A stretch of 64,000 nt of DNA from Caprimulgus europaeus (GCA_907165065.1 OU015527.1:18799686-18863685), one strand, 5' to 3'; positions 37,801-52,500 are shown, numbered from the stretch's first letter. Numbers and translations: made by a program. The notes: generated from the sequence alone by a model not told the origin.

Positions 37801-40800
37801 CAGAGACTTCCCTTTGCCCTGAGCTCCCTCACTTTCTAAAACCAGGTATGGGAGGTCACAGGGAGGGCTTGTTCTGGGCTTCTCCGGTTCTGTCAGGTGC
37901 TGCTACAGCTGGTGAGGAAGGAAGGGTGGCAGGTGCTCGTTATGCCCACTAGCTTGATGAGGGCTCAGGATCCTCAGTGCAACTCTGTCTGACACCCTGG
38001 CTGCTCCCTTGCCCAAGGTCAGTGCTCTATGTCTGTTTCCCAGGTCTTTGCTGCCCACCTGTTCCTGGTGTGAGGCATCCTTGCAGGACATAGGAATGGG
38101 CTCTGCTGGCCCCCAGGCAGGGCTTAATCAAGACCCTTGTTAGTTTCCTTTGGGTGGATGGAAAGAAGTGCTAAGTTGATATTCTGGCTTTTATGATACA
38201 GACTTACTGAAGCCCTGCACACCAGAAATGAAGGAAGAGATGGACTTTCACATTTTAAAATCCACTTTATCTATGCACTGCATATTTAATCATACAATAA
38301 TAAAAAACAAAAATCATAGGTTTTTAACTACATTGAGGCCATGCAAAATCAGAGGAAAAACAAAAAGGAGAATATTTTTCTATCCTTTTTTCACTCCCCA
38401 TTTCCAAAGTTCATTGTGCTTTCCCAGCATCCTGTGAGCACAGGCAGCCTGGCTGCTGATGTTATCAGCTAGTAGGCCAACTGCTGGAGATTTGGTCCGT
38501 GGCTGCAGTGTCACAATTTAAAATGTGTGGCACTAAGTGAATAGTACCTTCCTTTTCCTTCAAATATGATATAGCTCATCTTGAAATGATTGAGAAGTTC
38601 AACTTGACACTATTCAGGCAGCAAATAGATTTGAATTTGGGTCCAGCTCAGAAAATATTAGCCAAATGAGGAAGTTCATCTCCTCCTGTGAGAGACCGTT
38701 CACATTGTACTGAAAGCTTCTTTCGCAAAGGAGGATGCAGATGCTGTTTGCATTGATGGATGCTTTTGACCTTCTCTTGGGGAGAAGAATCTTTGTCTTT
38801 CAACAACTATTTTGTGCTTCATACGAAATGAATGACTTTAAAATAAGACTGTTCACAAACCCTCTTCCAGCTTTTCCAGTTATTGTCTTGCATGGTGACT
38901 GGGATACACTTAAAGGAAACTGTTTCCACCTCCACAGGCAGACAATGTGACTGAATCTGGAGCTGACATGTCTTGGTGGATTTTCTGATAATTAAGCTGC
39001 CATGAAAAAAGGGTGCTGACAGCCAGCCCGGCTGGTCATATCTTTTCCTGTTTTATTATTTTTCAAAAGTTCTCCAAAATGGAAATCCATTGTTTCTGAC
39101 AAGTGTGAGGTTTTGGGTGTTTTTTAACCACGAAACACAACCTGAAATATTAAACACTGAATATGAAGGGTTTTTTGGGAGAAAACTGAAAATATATTTG
39201 TCTTTTTTTTGATTCCTCTCTTTTAGGTCCATCCAGGCTATGATGATATCCAAGTCTTGACTATTATTCCGAAATACTTAGAGACTGGACTTGTGTGACA
39301 AGCTTCGGCAGTTTTAGAGCTATTTTGTATCAGTACTTTGACACAAAGAAGCTGCAGGATAGGTTTTACTGTCCAGTCTTACTGTCTTACACAGTAGGTC
39401 TGATTCTGTTCTCCCAAAAAAACATTGGCACTCCAGTGGAAGACACTAGCTTGAGTAAAGGTAACTGCATATGTCATGTAGCTTAAATGAGGGTCATAGA
39501 AATAATATAAATTCTCATCTAGCCATCTTGGAAATGTTTTACAAATGCAGGGGAAAAAAAGAAAAGTAATTTATTTTTGTGAATTATTTTCCATACAAAT
39601 ATTATTGAAAGTTTTCAAAATGCAGACATTAGTCACAATTACAAAACCTGTAATTCATTTACTGTAAATAGAGTGTTTCAAATATGAGACTAATGTGGGT
39701 GCACAAATATGAGACTAATGTGGGTGCACAAAGGGTGTGCAGTAGACAAAAAGAATGCTATGACTTCTGCTGTGCTAACATTTGCTTGTGGTTTGGTGTG
39801 TGAACACAGTCAGAACCCTGCAGAACTGAGGTCTTAGTGGGCATAAATTCAAAATAGAAGAAAGGGACATTTAAAAGGAAAGAGTCAAGAGGATTGTACA
39901 GTGAAATCAGGTATTTTCCACAGAATGTTTATATTTTTATTTTTGTCGATGCTGCTTCCTTGAAAAATGATGCTGTTCAGTTTGCCCACTTCACCGAAGG
40001 AAGGACCAAGTGCCATTATCCTTTGCAAGCAAGTATGCTTTGGATAAACATTCCAAGGCAGCATAAACACTGTTTAAACATAAAAGGAAAACAAGTCTTA
40101 TTCTTTTCCAAGACTTAAATGAATACAATTCCTATAGGCACTGGTAAATTAGGAATATTAAAAAAACCTAATAAAAAGGATTAAATCAGACTGTATTTTT
40201 CAGGCTGGCATGAGTCCTACAGGGCACTGTTGCACTGGGAGAACGCTGAGATACTCTTTCACCTCTCCTTTTCTTGTTTTGCCTTTTAAAAATGTTCTTT
40301 TTGAAGCTTTATTGTGCCACAAAAACATTTTAATACAGACCAGTGTTTTACATTTATTTCACATTGCAGTGACTCTTTTGTTTGTATTTTATTACAAGCA
40401 CTTCAGGGATTATAGCTGTGCGGTATCACCAGTTGTTTTATTCTTCTGCCATGAAGGAGAGAAAACTAACACATGTGAAATATGTTAGGCAATAAAGAGA
40501 AGAACGGAAGATTGATGAAAGTTACTGAAAAATCTCTTGCATAAAATGCCAGGAGTAGTTAATATAACTCATCATCTTCTAACAAGAAAAGAATGCAAAA
40601 TTCTGATTTGATTTGGAAAGAAGAGGTGAATTGATACTGCTAGGATTTTAATTTTTGGCTTAAAGGAACAAAGTATTCACCTAGGCAAAAAATTTTACAT
40701 CAAACCCTCCATCAGGCTAAATATATTGTCTTTTAGAGGTAAGATAATTATAGTAATTTTTTTAAAGACCGGTTGAAATTATATGGCAAAAAATCTAGAC

Positions 40801-41374
40801 CCACAGGAAAAAGGATAATTTGAGTTTTCAAAAATACCCAGATTATGGGTATTGTTTTGTGATCTAAAGCGTTGCTTCACTTATGTATTTATTTCTAACA
40901 CATCATAACTTTTTTTGTGTGATGAGCCAAGACTGTTTTGCAACTCCATGCCACAGAAGAAAATGACAGCTACTTCCCTGCTAGAAACACAGAATATTAT
41001 TTTAACATTTAAAGAATGATCTACTAATATGGTACAACTCAATTACAGAACTATGTCAGGTAAATGCCCCAGAATCTTTTGGCTCCAGCAAAATCAATGG
41101 CAATTTTTTAATTGGCTTCTAGGGTCAGGATTTTAGCTTTAGTCTTTTTACTACAAAGACTTATTTACACAAAGGCACAACAGACACAAAGATAAAATTC
41201 AAGGCCGTAAAGAATGGAAAAGGTCATTTCAGTGGCACCAGAAAGCAGTTGGACTTTAGTTTGCTATGCTTTATGACTAACAACAGCAACAGCGTAAACT
41301 GAGCTTCTACAATCCCCTCATGAATGCACATGGCTGAAACAGCAAAATATCGTCACTGGGAAGGCTAGGTAGCA
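34900..41374. other. intergenic DNA
   Basis: Nothing supported apart from the 25-bp duplication. 37730-38110 is moderately GC-rich but not CpG-rich. Confidence 0.4.
39679..39728. repeat. 25-bp tandem duplication
   Basis: Two exact head-to-tail copies of a 25-bp unit containing ATGAGACTAATGTGGGTG, with breaks at 39703/39704. The perfect identity suggests a recent event. Confidence 0.95.
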
Positions 41375-41500
41375 GTATCTCACTTGGAAACTGAAGCACG
41401 GTGTTTCTGTGAAGTTACATGACACATGAGTGATGGAACTGAGATCAGACCCTCCCAGAGTGCTCCAAACAACCAAAACTCAGACTCAGCCATGGAGCTT
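41375..41500 (+). mobile_element. MIR-like SINE relic
   Basis: CTTGGAAACTGAAGCACGG, then GAAGTTACATGACACATGAG, then GGAACTGAGATCAGACCC, resembles the MIR stretch GAAACTGAGGCACAGAG ... GGTCACACAG ... GGGATTCGAACCC. Confidence 0.42.
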
Positions 41501-42189
41501 TTGTCCTTGTTTTCAAACTACAGTAGCCCTTCCCAGCAATGGCATATAGCTTGTGTACTAACAGAGCAAAAATAAAATGGAGTTGGTATTGTAAAAATTA
41601 ATCCACTATCTTTTGGCTACTGATACCTTGCAACTTGCTAGGTTTGCCCAGTCCTTGTTTTTGATAAAATCCATTCTTGTGGTGTTTTCTGCTACTATAT
41701 ATCAGCTTTTAAAGAATGACACATTTGTGTTGGACCCATAATTGTGAGCACGTTTTATATTTTATGAAAATGTAGTAAATTAACTGTACAATAAACAACC
41801 TTGGAGATACTGAAAAAAAAGCCTACTATAAATATTTCATCTCCTTAGCTCATTTCTGAACTAGCCTTCAGTTCCTCTTCTTCTTTATCTAATAGATACA
41901 CCAACACAAACACACTGAGGCACACTACTTTTATGGCTTAGTTTGTTCACAGGAGTGTATCTATTAAGTGTGGAAGCTGGGTGATTTTATCTTTAGAAAT
42001 TTACTGGCTTTTGGTAAAGATTGATTAAGAAAAACAGATGTTTTAGGGCAACATTTCTATGACTATAAAGAAAAAAAATTCTTAGGCATGAGACAGAGAA
42101 CAGAAAATAATACTTTTTTGCATTCAAAAGTATTTCATGTGAAGTTTTCCATATATCCTGCAGATACTAAATATATTAGTGCTGCATAG

Positions 42190-42290
42190 TACCTGCACTT
42201 TGTTAAGTATTATTATTCTTAGAACATTTCACAGATACAGAGGCTGGAATTCAGAGCTTGTGATATGGACAAAGATAAAAGGCAATTGTT
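42190..42290 (+). mobile_element. MIR-like SINE relic
   Basis: TAAGTATTATTATTCTTAGA, then CATTTCACAGATACAGAGGC, resembles the MIR core ATTATTATTCCCATTTTACAGATGAGGAAAC. The fragment is short. Confidence 0.35.
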
Positions 42291-45200
42291 TGGCAAAAGC
42301 TAACTGGTAATTCAGTATTCTTAATTTCCGGTCTCCTTCTCAGTTGATCCTTTGCAAAATATTTAACTGGTTATCACTTGTAAAACCCTGACATTGCCCA
42401 TGGTATTTGTGGACATGTTCTTCCTTCAGGAACTCTTATGATGGAGTTAGAAGTATTCACCTCCACATTAGAGGTTCTCATATGTATTTTTTAGTAGTTA
42501 GGTCATGTATAGTCAACATTCTTGTGGAGGAAGAGGATGCATTTTATTTTAAAATATTTATTAGTCCTTTTTTGGAATAACTTTTAAATTTTATAGCCCT
42601 TTCTTTTGTCTCCAAGTTAGAAACCTGACCTGAAGGCTCTGTTCCAGTGCTGGGTCATTACAAGAGCATGTGGAGAGCATCTGACTGCTGAAGACAGAGC
42701 CCAGCTGATGTGTGTAGTGAGAAAAAAAAGTCAGCTGAAATGGACGTACTGGCTTTTGCATCAGGGCAAGGTGACAGAGCAGATCAAGGAGGGTATTAGT
42801 TCTTTTGGACACCTGGTGAGTAAGAAAGATGTAGTCTCCCTAGAGGAGACTCTGGCATGGAGACAGAGGCCAGCCATTCTCCCCACTGAAAACTGGTGAC
42901 AGCTCTCAGACATGAAGTTGGTTAATGCATGCCTGTCTCCAACAGCTGCAGCTGCTCTTCCCGGCATCCTCAGACATGGGAGAGGAAGGGAATACAGGAG
43001 GTCTGTTGGGAATTACCACTATTCCAACATGTAGCAGTTACTTCTTCTTGCTAGATAGTAATCCAGTATCTAGCATGTTCTATGAAGCCAGGTTCGGGGG
43101 TTCTCACTGTATGTGATCAGCTTTTTTAGAAGTTTGTGTCTATATTCTTGCAAGCAGAGTCTGTGGGGACCTGCGCTGGCTCTACCTGTCTTCTAACATC
43201 ACCGGAACCACATCCTCCATTCCTGTCTTCAGCAAGGAAACGAGGCAGAGATTGGGAAGGCTGCCTTTTAACTTTAAATGTATCTCTCACCACCCTTTAA
43301 AATAATGCTCAGCTTAGGGTTGGCTGCAGGTATTAAGAGGTGAATTGCATTGCCAAGATAAAAATGAACTGTTTCTATGCTTCAGTTTAATGCAAACATT
43401 TTCTTCTCTTTAGCATCGCCACACAAGATGTGCTGTGTTTCTAGAAGCAACTGAGAACTTGCAGAAGCAAATATCAGGTGTATACAGGAAACAGTGGAAA
43501 AGTGGTCATCTTTGGTTCTATCCAGTTACTAAAAGAGGAGGTATTTCTTTAAATGAACCATGTGCAGTTTTGTACTGGCTTGCATCAAACTGTGGTATGT
43601 CACATCTGATATTTACAGTAGTTTATGTACTGAAAAAGGATGAGGTGAATTCAGGGTCAGGAGGATACTGTAAATGCTATTCCTGCTGTTGTCTGTAATC
43701 CTGCATGCATGTGTAGGGAATAGTCCAATTTCTTTTTGCACTTGTGAATACTCACAGTGGGCCATACCTAAATCGGTGCTGAGCACCTGCAGACACTTGC
43801 AGGTGCCAAACATCTTCCCCTAATCTGTCTCTGCTCCAGTTTAATTAGATGAGCTGAAACCTTACAGCCAAACCTTGCTTCTCAGCCCTGGCTCTTACAA
43901 TGGTCCGGTCTGTACTTGAACTCTGTGCCTCATTGCTGATTTTGACCATTAATTTCTTCCTCATTACAGAACAGCTCATAGAGACTGGGAAGTTTGTAGA
44001 TCTAGTAAGTCAGATACTTGGGGAGAATAAACACATGATATGACACTGCACCACCTGCACAGGAAAGGCAGCCTGATGGCTACATAATTGACTATTATCC
44101 CGAAGGTGACTGTGGTCTCTGCCTTTGACAGAATACATGGCTACAGCCAAAGTCTGATCTCAGTTACACACACAGAAATAAAAAATAATTTCATGGTATT
44201 CTGTGATGTAAACTAGAGCAAGGTTCAGGCTTCAGTCCCCAGCTTTCTCCCCCCCACACTATATTTGGCAAATATGATATTTCACCAAGACTCTGAGTCT
44301 GTGGTAGAGTGTACACAATGAAACTCTCCCCATCAGTATTTGGCCATGTTTAAAGTATGTCTGCTGAAATGTAAAGCAAGCTAACATAGACATGATCAGA
44401 TAGATAAATAATAAATTAAAATAGGAGAGAAGAAAGAAGAGATGAAACAGAAGGGGCTTGAAGAGTGTAGTGAGAAGATAAAATCAATACATGCTAGAAT
44501 CCAGAAGGCTCACCTCCTTGCCTGCATTACTAGTTTTGGGTTTGTTTGTTTGTTTTTTCCAATAGACGTCCAGATTTTAAACAACTGTTGATTGGGCACC
44601 AGGAAATTTGAACCCTATGACACTATTCCAATGCGTGTGACTTGGATTTCTCCTTCTTAGGAAGAATGACTGGTGGACTTGGTGATCTTGCAATATATTT
44701 CAAAACTTGGGAAGCTGAATCTCTCTTAAGGGATGTTCACGCCACCCCTCACCACTGCTCACTGTGCAGTCTCCTGTGTGTGGGATTGGTGCCAGGTCTG
44801 CGGCAAGCTGTGGTGCCTGTAAGGGGTGTCAGGGAGCCCTGCATACAATGGAAATTGTTGCTGTCACTGTGTGCTTCACTCGGGGCTGGCGGGAGCCAAG
44901 CGGTGACGTGGTGGTGGCAGATCTGGGCTTGGGAAGCTGCTGTTAAGCAAGCAAGCTCCTCCATGCAGCCTGTGGGTGGTACCCAGCAAGGAGGAGTGAT
45001 GTGGGAGAGCTCTGGAAGCTGCTGACAGTTCCCATGCTCCACCCAGCAACCCCTAAATGTGCTTCTTCTCCCATCCACCTCCCACCTCCTCTTTCCCCAG
45101 GTTGAAACACACGTTAGCCAAGCTGCATCCTCACTGACGTGGGGCTCCTGCCTGCTAGGTTCACATAACACTGGATAGCTGGGGAAAGGGAGGTGCCCAT

Positions 45201-46374
45201 GCCCAACTCTTACTGGGTGGCCTCGCCTCGGAGCTGTTTTCATCAAACCCAGATGGTGACGGTGGGCCAGAGCCCTCGTGCTTTTCTTCCATGTGGGGCC
45301 ACATCTGAAGGCCAGGCCCCAAGGCCAGGGAGTCACAGACCACGAGCAGCACCATGACGCAGTGCTGGCTGGAGACTTTGGCTTGTCAGACTGTAGTCCC
45401 TTCCCATGAGAGGCTGTCAAACAGTGTGACTTAGAAAAAAGATGGTCTTCATCTCTCTCTCTGACAGGGCCTCAGCTCTTGTTGTAGCCAGCAGAAACAG
45501 CCTGCTCAAGTGCCTGATGATGTCTCTGGGAAGACCTGTTAACTCTAAGACCATAAACCCTCTCCTGACAGCCTGGCAGTGATCTCCTCTGGACGCCATG
45601 TGTGACTAGGACTGGGCCTGAGACTGTATTTTTATCTTTTTTTTTTTTTTTTAAAAAAAGGAAAGAGCAACTAATTTCCCATAATTAGAGACAAAAGAGC
45701 AAATAGCGTACCAGAAATCTAAGGGACAAATGTTGAGAAAGTTGATGTGCAGCATGTCAGATGTAGGTATTTATAACATCCTTTCAATTGTTCTCATAGA
45801 GCATAAGGATAGTTCCTGGCTTCCCTGGCACATGGTGGATTGAGCAATTATTGAATGATTCCTTCTTGAGATGTAGGGCCATCTGAGAGTGAGGAGGAAT
45901 GCTTAGGGTGAACTAATCTCTCACTCATATATGGTTTATCTGTAGTGAAGGCATCTTTCACTCCAGATGCATGACATAAGTAACAGGTATTACATGAGTG
46001 GAACTGGGGAATAAAGGACCTGTTATTGAACCAGGTCACTCAACACATTTCTGGAGCAACTGTATCACTGTGAGCAGAAGGAACCCGTTCTATTCTCTAT
46101 AATCCCTGTCTGGGACTGCATTTGCACAGATCTGTTTCTCGTCAACAGTACAGAAAATGCTGAAGATTTTACACAGACAGATTGGTCTGTCTGCATCTGA
46201 CTTATTCTATCACTGGTCCTGCAATATTAAATATGAATTTTAGTTTCTAGATTGCCTGCTATAGTTCCAGCAAACCTCAAGTCCCTAGCAAACAGCCTAG
46301 TCAGGGTCCATTTCTTGATGGTCGGGGTGAGCAGAGGAAAAAAGGAATTATTAGCAATGTCACACTCCAGCAAT
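42291..46374. other. intergenic DNA with a GC-richer patch
   Basis: 44740-45420 is GC-richer, with few CpGs, and is open for 223 codons on the minus strand (44749-45420). No domain, periodicity or splice context supports a gene. Confidence 0.4.
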
Positions 46375-46515
46375 CAGTTCCCCAACTTTAAAATGGTGTT
46401 AATGGGCCTCGCCTGGTGAAGTCTGTAAGCCTTAAATAATGGCTGGTTTTTAAAGCACTTGGAGAGCTCTGAATGGAAAGGTGCAACGGGAGTGCAAAGT
46501 ATTACAGTTACTAGA
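46375..46515 (-). mobile_element. MIR-like SINE relic, reverse orientation
   Basis: TTCCCCAACTTTAAAATGG, GTCTGTAAGCCTTAAATAAT, AAAGCACTTGGAGAGCTCTG and GAGTGCAAAGTATTA follow the reverse-orientation MIR pattern (TTTCCCCATCTGTAAAATGG ... TGTAAAGCGCTTTGAGATC ... TGCAAAGTATTA). Confidence 0.45.
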
Positions 46516-49500
46516 GTGTGTAAGATATCTTAAGCAGTCCTTGCAGTGTTCCCAGAGGCTCTCCATCACTTTTGGTTCTTAATTTCACCCTGGGGGACTA
46601 TCCAGTTACTTTAGTACCCAGAAGCCCGGAAGAAAACTTGATGTCCACTGGGCTCGCTTTCTTGATTTAATTCTCTAAGCATATACAGACACTCGGGTCA
46701 CTTTATGAAAGTAGTTTATAGTTAGAATCACCTTCTTTACATGTATCCTTTGTAACCTGCACATGCCTTTCCCCCATGAGCTCTTTGTTCGATCCTGTTT
46801 AAAAGGAAAACATTCTACTCCAATCTCAAGTATTTTCACTCATCTCTAAAGAGTATACATTCATACAAAAAAGTAACTGGCAGCTAGCTATCAGGACACT
46901 TGACCTTGAAGTCATACTGAGCCTTTGAAAGAAGTTGATTAATTGCAGATAGAGCAAACCTTTTGAAATCTTAACCAGATGATAATACTTACTTCATGTG
47001 TCTCGTGTAAAACCTGCTTAGAGCAGCATTTCAGTAGAAATCTGTTCAGAGCTCACTTTGTCAATTTACAGAAATAAAGAAAATATCTGAGGTGTGTTTC
47101 TAGATGTAATCTGCTCTCAGCAACTGCAAGACACCCTGTTCAACCAGAGATGAATGTAATACTACTTGGTAAATCCCAAAGACACAAGAAGGATCCAGAG
47201 ATGGAAAGAATGCTCGATTCTCACACATGGAATTTGCATTATTTTAGTGAATAAAATAACCTTCAGTGTTGAGGCTTATTTTCCATGCAAGTCAGAGCTA
47301 TAAATGGCTAAATCATAATAACGCTATTGGACGACAGGAGTTTAATGATTTCAAATTACCAGAAGTGCTTATATTGCCACCTGCTGGGCTTTGTTGCTTC
47401 ACGAGCAAACAAGGCAGATCAACAAGGTCTTTCACAAATGTGCGTTGTTTTTCAAATGTCTCCCGCAGATACAGAGTGGTCAATCGTTTAAAGTGGAACA
47501 AACACACAGAGTCACAGAAAAAAAAAAAAAAATATCCAAACCCACCAGTGTTAATGGCTCCAACAGACTCCCTCTCGCTATTTTATACTTAGGTTAATCC
47601 CCAAACATCAACTCCTCTCCATGAAACCCATTATTTTTTCTTTTCCCCCCTTTTTTTTTTTTTGTTAAAATGCAAGTAAATCCATTTTTAAGGAGCATAT
47701 CTGGCAACTCTTTCCAGATGTAAAAGTATCTGTTTATAAGAAGGGACAAAATATATTTGACATGCTGAAGAGAGGAGTGTTCTTGCTACAGCGCAATATC
47801 TAATACTACAAAGATAGGATAACAACAAGTACTTTAATCTTTTTTTCTAGAATAACTGACAACTCCTGTATGCTGAATATTTTATTCACTTTTGTAGTTA
47901 CATAAATATTGTAGAGTGCTGTGTGTGCTACCGTGAGATCCTACGTTTCAAACTGTAGTCAACTCTGTCAATGCAGTTGTTGTTTAGTATTATTTTATGC
48001 AATGCAGCTCACCTACAAGGTGATGTGGCAAACTTGGTGTGAATGTAAGTGATGGCCAAAATTGGTGACAAGTTTGCAGTACAATGAAGTGCTTTCCAAA
48101 CTGTTTTTCTCTCTTTAGATTTGGAAAAATCCTGAGAATAGGTACTAGCAGAAAACTACTGCATATGGGATCTTGCCATTAGTGTCATATGTTCTGTCAT
48201 AATAATATTTCTTCTTCCACAAAAATAGCTTTTAGGAAACACATAAAATTAAATTTAAGGAGACAATATATTTGGGGAATTTTTGAATCTGAAAATTTTT
48301 TGGATGAAAGAAAAAATAAGGTGGGAAAAATATTTTTGAAAATGAAAACCAAAGTTGTAGAAATGGTTCAGTCCTCTGTTTTTTATCCTAAACTTATTTC
48401 ACTCCCTTCACCGTTGTGCTATTGAACAGGGACAAACAAGCAACTTCCTAAAACTAGCAAAAGATCCAACCCTAAAAATGTTCAACGTTCATTTGTGTAA
48501 TTGCTTTGTTTCTCCCATGCCTCCCACGTCAGAGGATTTACAAACCTTGAAGTTTTTCTGGGAAGTTATGTAATTGAAAAAAATGTTTCAAATATATGTG
48601 TGGCATTCTTCAAAGGGTTCTAGCTTTCTATTGCTCCTAAACTTAAGATGATCCACACAGAGAAATGCAACATGAGTGGAAATATCCAGGGTACTTTTAA
48701 AGCAGTTCAGGCAAGTGCAGTTCAGAACTTAACAACAAAGAACGTCACACATGCTGCAAAATCTGCCTGCAAACAGAACATATTAGCATCTTTGAGCTAT
48801 CATAATCAATTTCCAAGTCAGATCTTGATAAATTGAAATTATCTGGACATTTTAATGCAATGCTGCAGACTGTAGCATTGCCATGTTGTTGGTCAGGTTC
48901 AGTTACAACCTTTCCTCTCAGAAAGTCCCAAACCTCCTCATTGGCCCAAGTGGAACTGATCAGAAACATGTGTATAACCACAATGTGGAAAATCAGTGGA
49001 TATATACTGGAAGTCTGCTCTCAACAACTGCCATCCTTTTCCTGCTCCATTCTTTATTCATGACAGACTTTGTTTGCGTTGGAGACTGCCACTCCCAATG
49101 CCATCTGATCTGGGTCTTCATGATAGTTTTCAGTAATGAGGGGAGTAAAGCTTTGATATACCTTCATGCTGATATTTTCAATTAGAAATATATCTAAATG
49201 GTTCTGCAAGAGCTGGTTCATTTTACTGGTACAGTACTGTAGCTTTTGGATGCCAAGGAATAATTATTTCATGTGGTTGTTTTCAACTAATGAGCTGTAT
49301 CAGTGTAATTGTACTGTGCAGAATTTTCTACACAATTTTATTTAAATGAATGAAAATACATGGTGAAAAGTAAATCTGAAAAGAAAATATGAAAGTCTAG
49401 CCCATAAATGAGCCAACCAGTCACCAGCAAAACAACCATCTGTGAAGAGAGGTGTCGTAATCAGGTTTTGGGCAAGAAAACAACTGCAGGACTCAACTGG

Positions 49501-52500
49501 TGGATGATACAGACAGATGGAGGCTGTAAACTGGACTAAGGAAACTCTCAAGCAGCAGAGAAAACAGAATAAGGGCTGTGTTGTGTTAAACTTTGGCTTC
49601 AGATAACTATGAGTTGATCTTTCCCCATACCTCAGGCTGGATTGCTGGAATTGTGTTATAAAGGAGTGCCAGCTATTAAGGATAGCTTCCTGAGCTTTTT
49701 GGAGTGCTGTGAAACCCCTAGGCTCGCTGGGAATGTTCAAGGGTGCATCCTGGATGTGGAAGTCGGCACTAGAATTCCCAGTCTGGAGTCACTGAGCAGG
49801 GATCTCGGAACACATGCTACCATTTCCCCTTCTCTGCATGGAGGTTTTCCTTAGAATAACAGAGTCTACCAATATTTGAGAGGGTCACAGTCAGGAAGAA
49901 ATAAAACTATAGCTCTCATAAGACTCTAGAAACATTTTCTTAGTCCTAATAAGAAACCTTGAGACATTAATAACATAGACTAGAAAGGGTTACAAGCTCC
50001 CTTCATTCTTCACTCTTAGAAATTGTAATGCTGGCTAACATTATACTTGTTCAAGTCCACAGACCATCCTCAGTTCCTTGCTAATGTGACAAACCTTTGC
50101 ACAAGCCAACAGCTTGCTCCATTATTTAGACAGCTATTTAAACACAGCTAGATCTCTAGAGGTATGTAAGCACCTATCTCCTTTGACCACAGACTGACAT
50201 GTGAAGTAGAAAGGCCTCAAAAGAAACTGCCTGTCCAGACTACTTCACACCATAGTCACATTTTACCAATTGGTTGTGGGTAGTCTCTCTGGCATTCAGT
50301 TCAGCTTCACAGTCCATAATGTATGGAATACACTAGAGGACCCACAGGTAGTTTCTGTTGACTGTTTCAGAAGAGCTGAGTTAAGCTGGCTTGGGTGTCC
50401 TCCCTTGCCTTTTCAGAAATGTAGGTTTTGCTAAACTAGATATTCCAATCATGCAGAGTATTTTTAGTGCCACATCAGTGAGGGATTTGGTGTCTAGTTA
50501 GTAATGTTACTTAAATGACATGGGTTTGTAATACATGCAGAGGATCATGGGCATGTCAAGGTTAAGTATGCAGAACAGGAATTCTGTGATTGTAAGTGCT
50601 CATTTCTACCTTTGAACTTGCTTTGTTTTTTTAAAAAAATCCAGAGATTTAATATGACATGTATGACAGATTAAACAGCCTCTCTATCAAATATCCCTTT
50701 GATAAACTGAACAGGCTGAGCCCCTTTATTCTCACAGCCACAATTGTGTTTTTCAAGCTGCATATTCTTTTAAAAACTTATCTTTCCAGGGATATAATGT
50801 AAATATTGCATATTAAGGGATTAAAATCCCTCCATGTGTCCCTGCTATATTATTTGAGTGCATCCATCTTACCACTTTATAACACTAAGTGTGTGGTGTG
50901 ATCTGTATTTCCGATTCCCGTTTCTTTCATGCTGCACACATTTTGCAAATGCATGGCAAAATAGCTTCTTCAAGAGGTATTCAGAGAAGATACATGCATC
51001 AGGTAAGGCTGAGTGCTGGAGGAGGGAATGCAGGGAGGAGGACAAGTACAGGGAAGGTCATGGTGGCTTTTTTATAACATTTCTTGTACTCACCTGAGTC
51101 CGGGCTGCATGGGGCCTATGGAGTTCTCTTTCATACGTAAACTACCCATTACTCGATGGACTGCATCACTACCAAGGTCTGGCAGCATAATGTGTGCTCT
51201 GATCTTGCTCCTGAAATATCCTGTCTTCCTCCTAGACTCTAAAACACCCAGCACTTGTGCAAAGGGAGAGTAGACTGGAGAATGAGGTCTTGGAAATCCA
51301 CTTTTATCACATGCTGCATCTGGCGATGCCCTTTTTTTACATTTTTCCAGCCTTTAAACCTGGTATAAATAGACAGTGGTAAATACTTGTTTTGAACTGG
51401 ATCTATTACAGAAATAAAGTGTGAAACTAATCTGAAAGAGCCAGTTTCCTAACCATTTAGATTTACAAATCCTATGAGCTAACCTAAGTAAATCTTTCTC
51501 CCCTTAAGGCGCCAGAGAAAGCAAGGAAGGCAAAGCGCTTCCTTGTTTCGAAATCAGTCTCCTCTTTCTGACCAGACTGGCTACTTATCTTCCATTTGAG
51601 ACTGTATCTCAAAAATTAGTGTCCAGAGATCTCTCTCACTTCTGCTCTGAAGACCTTCTTATCCCAATCTGACTTTGAATAAAACTTTCAAATTCAACTT
51701 CCAAATTCAGGTACAAATCCTGCCTTGGATTTTTTGCCAACAGCTCTTGCTTTGGGAAGCAGTTTTCTCTTGTTATTCACATGTTTGACGGAGTCAGCAT
51801 TCCTGGAGAGATGGGGCTACTGAAGATGCAAAGAATTCTAAAAGATATGGATCTTTCAGTTTCTACTTTTTAATTGCTGCCTTAGAAGTCTTAACTACCT
51901 AATTCAGAGATACCATTGGCTACTTGCAATATATTTCTTAGACTTTTGCAAAATGTTTCTTAGACTTTTGCAAAATGTTTTTTTTGTCCTGAAAATTATG
52001 TGTCAGTTATTATATTTCATTATAATCTGGAACACTCTTACTAGCCCAATGTTACACAGACTATATTGTAACACAAGGTTAGCCTGAATTTATACATATT
52101 AGACCTATGCTTACTTTTTAAAAAAAAGTTCATGATTAGTTTGTAAAAATTCTGCCATAGACAATCCACTGCAAATCTCAATAAACTGCTCCACTGATTG
52201 AAAGTTCTGAGTTTCTTATTTCAGAGTTTTTCTAGCATCAAATTCTTGCCTTGGAGATTGTTATATCTTTTCTTGTGGAAAGAGGGCTCTGTAATCTGTA
52301 TAGGACAGCAGTAAGGCACCTCTTTTTAAAATTAAAAAGAAAAGGTAAATAGTCTGAGCTCCTGGAGTCTCATCTGTCAGGTAGATTTTCCAGTTCTATA
52401 ATCATGGCTCTCTTCTCAGTCCTAGGCAGATTATAACAATTTTTATTGAACTGCAAATACCGTCAGTTTTCTAAGAAATATAGACTCAGGATGAGTGCCT

